From: Timema cristinae
Lineage: Eukaryota > Arthropoda > Insecta > Phasmatodea > Timematidae
Assembly (NCBI GenBank): GCA_039000515.1
Contig: JBCFYV010011164.1
Location: forward strand, 32,107,021 to 32,171,020
Direction: 5' to 3'
Length of the DNA stretch: 64,000 nucleotides
Shown: in pieces, positions 62,595 through 64,000 of the stretch
Numbering within the stretch: the first letter of the stretch is position 1
Layout of the letters: every line of letters begins with the position of its first letter
Notes under the pieces: generated by a model
The model's input: only the letters and a program-made list of their open reading frames with translations
What the model was told of the DNA's origin: nothing
The model's database searches: none
Made by a program: the position numbers and the translations under genes

Positions 62595-62640
62595 GTAATA
62601 ATCTAATCTAATACAACCTAACCTACCTTAACCTAACCTT
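62595..62640. repeat. CCTAA-rich (TTAGG-type) short stretch
   Basis: CAACCTAACCTACCTTAACC, TAACC: degenerate repeats of the arthropod telomere motif. Too short to prove a telomeric origin; such stretches also occur by chance in AT-rich DNA. Confidence 0.45.
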
Positions 62641-62939
62641 TCTGAAGCAAATTAAAGCCTTAGAACATATAAGTGAAGACCAAGAAGAATTGTTTAGTGA
62701 AATTGCAATCATTTGTAACGGTGTAAATAAATTTAAAAAATTGTGTATAGTAAGATAGTAACTCCTGCGAATGAAAATATGTTTGTAATTTCTAAATTGG
62801 TCTTCCTATTATGAATCAGATATACTTATAATCCCTTCCTTGAGTTTTTTTAAAAGCTTATAGATCATTTGACCTGGAGGGACATGCATGATATCCTTAT
62901 GTGTAGACTATTTGCTGCACAGAACGTTGCTCAGGGTAC

Positions 62940-63112
62940 ACCATGAGATGATGGTTATTATAGCGTCGTGGAGCCGGGGTGAGTCTTAACCTAACTTACG
63001 CCTAATTTAACAAACCCTGGTGAACAGTGGGTGTATTCCCCCTGAGGGAAAAATACCCAAAGTCCGAGCCGCGAATCGAACCTGGGACCCCTAGACCACG
63101 GGGCCGGTTTTC
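62940..63112 (-). mobile_element. Repeat F, tRNA-headed
   Basis: Minus strand: GGCCCCGTGGTCTAGGGG joins a B box (CCCAGGTTCGATTCGCGG) with almost no spacing, then a body with TATTTTTCCCTCAGGGGG and CCCACTGTTCACCAGGG. The A-to-B distance is much shorter than normal. The 72-codon ORF at 62991-63209 is repeat-derived. Confidence 0.5.
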
Positions 63113-63319
63113 CTTGATGTGTCGTCGAGAAACTATGATATTGAAGTGGGGCTACCTGAGACTCGATGAAGGAACTTACCCTCAATTTAGCTAACGTGTC
63201 GGACAACATGCTATCAATTTAAAAGAAAGGAAAAAAAAAATGCTGAAGAAAGGAAGATTAGATAGAATAGAGCCTCCTATTCATCTGCTGGCCTTGCCAC
63301 TGGAAGCTGGCAGACGCCA

Positions 63320-63480
63320 ACACGTGTGCGTGTGTGTGTGCACTCAGACGCACAAAGCCCTAGTCCGGCAGTTGGGTCTATATTTTTATATATACTAGTA
63401 GGGCTATGGTATCAAAGTATCGATACCGCAGCCGTATCGAAATAAAAGTATCGATAACAGTAGTATTTCCCCTTTCAAAC
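63320..63480. other. GT repeat and two TATCGATA sites
   Basis: (GT)n at about 63325-63340. TATCGATA at 63418-63425 and 63451-63458, with ATGGTATCAAAG and CGTATCGAAATAAAAG alongside. TATCGATA is the DREF/BEAF-type motif of Drosophila, but such repeats also occur in subterminal regions of hAT elements. Confidence 0.4.
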
Positions 63481-63724
63481 AACACGTCTTACTCACTCTC
63501 CCGGTTATACGCATATGCACTAATTGATCTAATGGGTTAGGGATAAGGAAGGTTGAATTTTGAGTAAGTGTAGTCACATTTGTGTTGAGTAAGATTGGAA
63601 AACCATTTAGAGAAAATCATTCTCCGTATACGCAACCAGGATTTGAAACCCAATCTCCTTGTCATTGGCAGGTTTGTCTATTGCGATAGTGACGCCTTAT
63701 AACATTCGGCCACTGAAGAAGGTC
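63481..63724 (-). mobile_element. SINE-C, full-length
   Basis: Tail ACGTCTTACTCACTCTCCCG, body GGGTTAGGGATAAGGAAGG, GTAGTCACATTTGTGTTGAG; B box CAACCAGGATTTGAAACCC; head GTGACGCCTTATAACATTCG, GCCACTGAAGAAGG. No TSD. Confidence 0.85.
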
Positions 63725-63738
63725 AAAGTAGGTATTGG

Positions 63739-63826
63739 TATCGAGAGAATAATTAGAAATTTTGATCCGAAAATCATGTTTTTATCGAGAGAATAATTAG
63801 AAATTTTGATCCGAAAATCATGTTTT
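63739..63826. repeat. Exact 44-bp tandem duplication
   Basis: The unit beginning TATCGAGAGAATAATTAGAA occurs at 63739-63782 and again, identical, at 63783-63826. Two copies only. Confidence 0.95.
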
Positions 63827-63909
63827 TATATAATTTTTATGTTCAAAAATATTGATGATTTTTCTTTATATCTCTATAGAAGACGCGAAGCACTCTCCCC
63901 AAACCCTCG

Positions 63910-63953
63910 AAAAAAAAAAAAAAAAAAAAACAAAAAAAAAAAAAAAAAAAAAA
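63910..63953. repeat. Poly(A) run with one C
   Basis: About 21 A, one C, then about 22 A. It may be the poly(A) tail of a retroposed sequence ending here, or a simple homopolymer prone to assembly error. Confidence 0.9.
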
Positions 63954-64000
63954 CCACAAATCCAGGTGCAGATTTTTACCTCGGGAGTCAGACTAAACAA

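Noticed and set aside
62595..62640. Interstitial telomere
   Set aside because: Only a few degenerate CCTAA units; too short to claim telomeric origin.

Overview
This window looks like intergenic DNA from a large, AT-rich invertebrate genome, most likely an arthropod. The pointers are a short CCTAA-rich stretch near 62.6 kb (TTAGG-type telomere motif), a retroelement or Helitron 3' signature near 61.5 kb that is common in insects and other arthropods, and very many tRNA-headed SINEs. No bacterial operon, rRNA gene, functional tRNA gene or convincing multi-exon protein gene is visible. Almost all long ORFs are accidental readings of SINEs, tandem arrays or AT-rich DNA. One short exon candidate (54215-54282) and two unexplained ORFs (24604-24891 and 54972-55448) are listed at low confidence.

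The dominant content is a SINE superfamily with about 60 recognisable copies on both strands. I name its members locally. SINE-A (about 275 bp) has its own tRNA-like head and body. SINE-B, SINE-C and SINE-D have different tRNA-like heads but share one body. All four end in the same 3' tail: ATAACCCGAACGGGT, then AGTAAGACGCGGTGCTA, then an AAT/ATT microsatellite. Many copies have perfect 8-16 bp target-site duplications (TSDs). SINE-A and SINE-B copies are near-identical and young; SINE-C and SINE-D are older and often serve as insertion sites for SINE-A. Full-length, 5'-truncated, internally deleted and tail-only copies are all present. Unrelated tRNA-headed repeats (E, F, G) are rarer.

DNA transposons form the second layer. 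They include hAT-like non-autonomous elements (57641-58131 with a perfect 8-bp TSD, 40713-41949, 42455-43212). There are foldback or MITE elements flanked by TTAA (6086-7823, 39833-40202) and a 218-bp palindrome (26334-26551). Other small inverted-repeat elements lie at 39368-39566, 51653-51944, 22715-22826 and about 25014-25086. One non-LTR retrotransposon fragment (25815-26194, minus) keeps a recognisable reverse-transcriptase C-terminal region.

Tandem DNA is the third layer: a 41-bp satellite (3535-4385, about 20 units), a 38-bp satellite (53105-53605, about 13 units), a degenerate array of about 150-bp period (35570-36590), and blocks of a degenerate 60-70-bp repeat at 6.5-7.0, 42.8-43.2, 43.6-44.7 and 46.1-46.5 kb. 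The main biological story is retroposon activity: one tail shared by several heads, with a nested insertion record from which relative ages can be read. I found no evidence for a new gene system.
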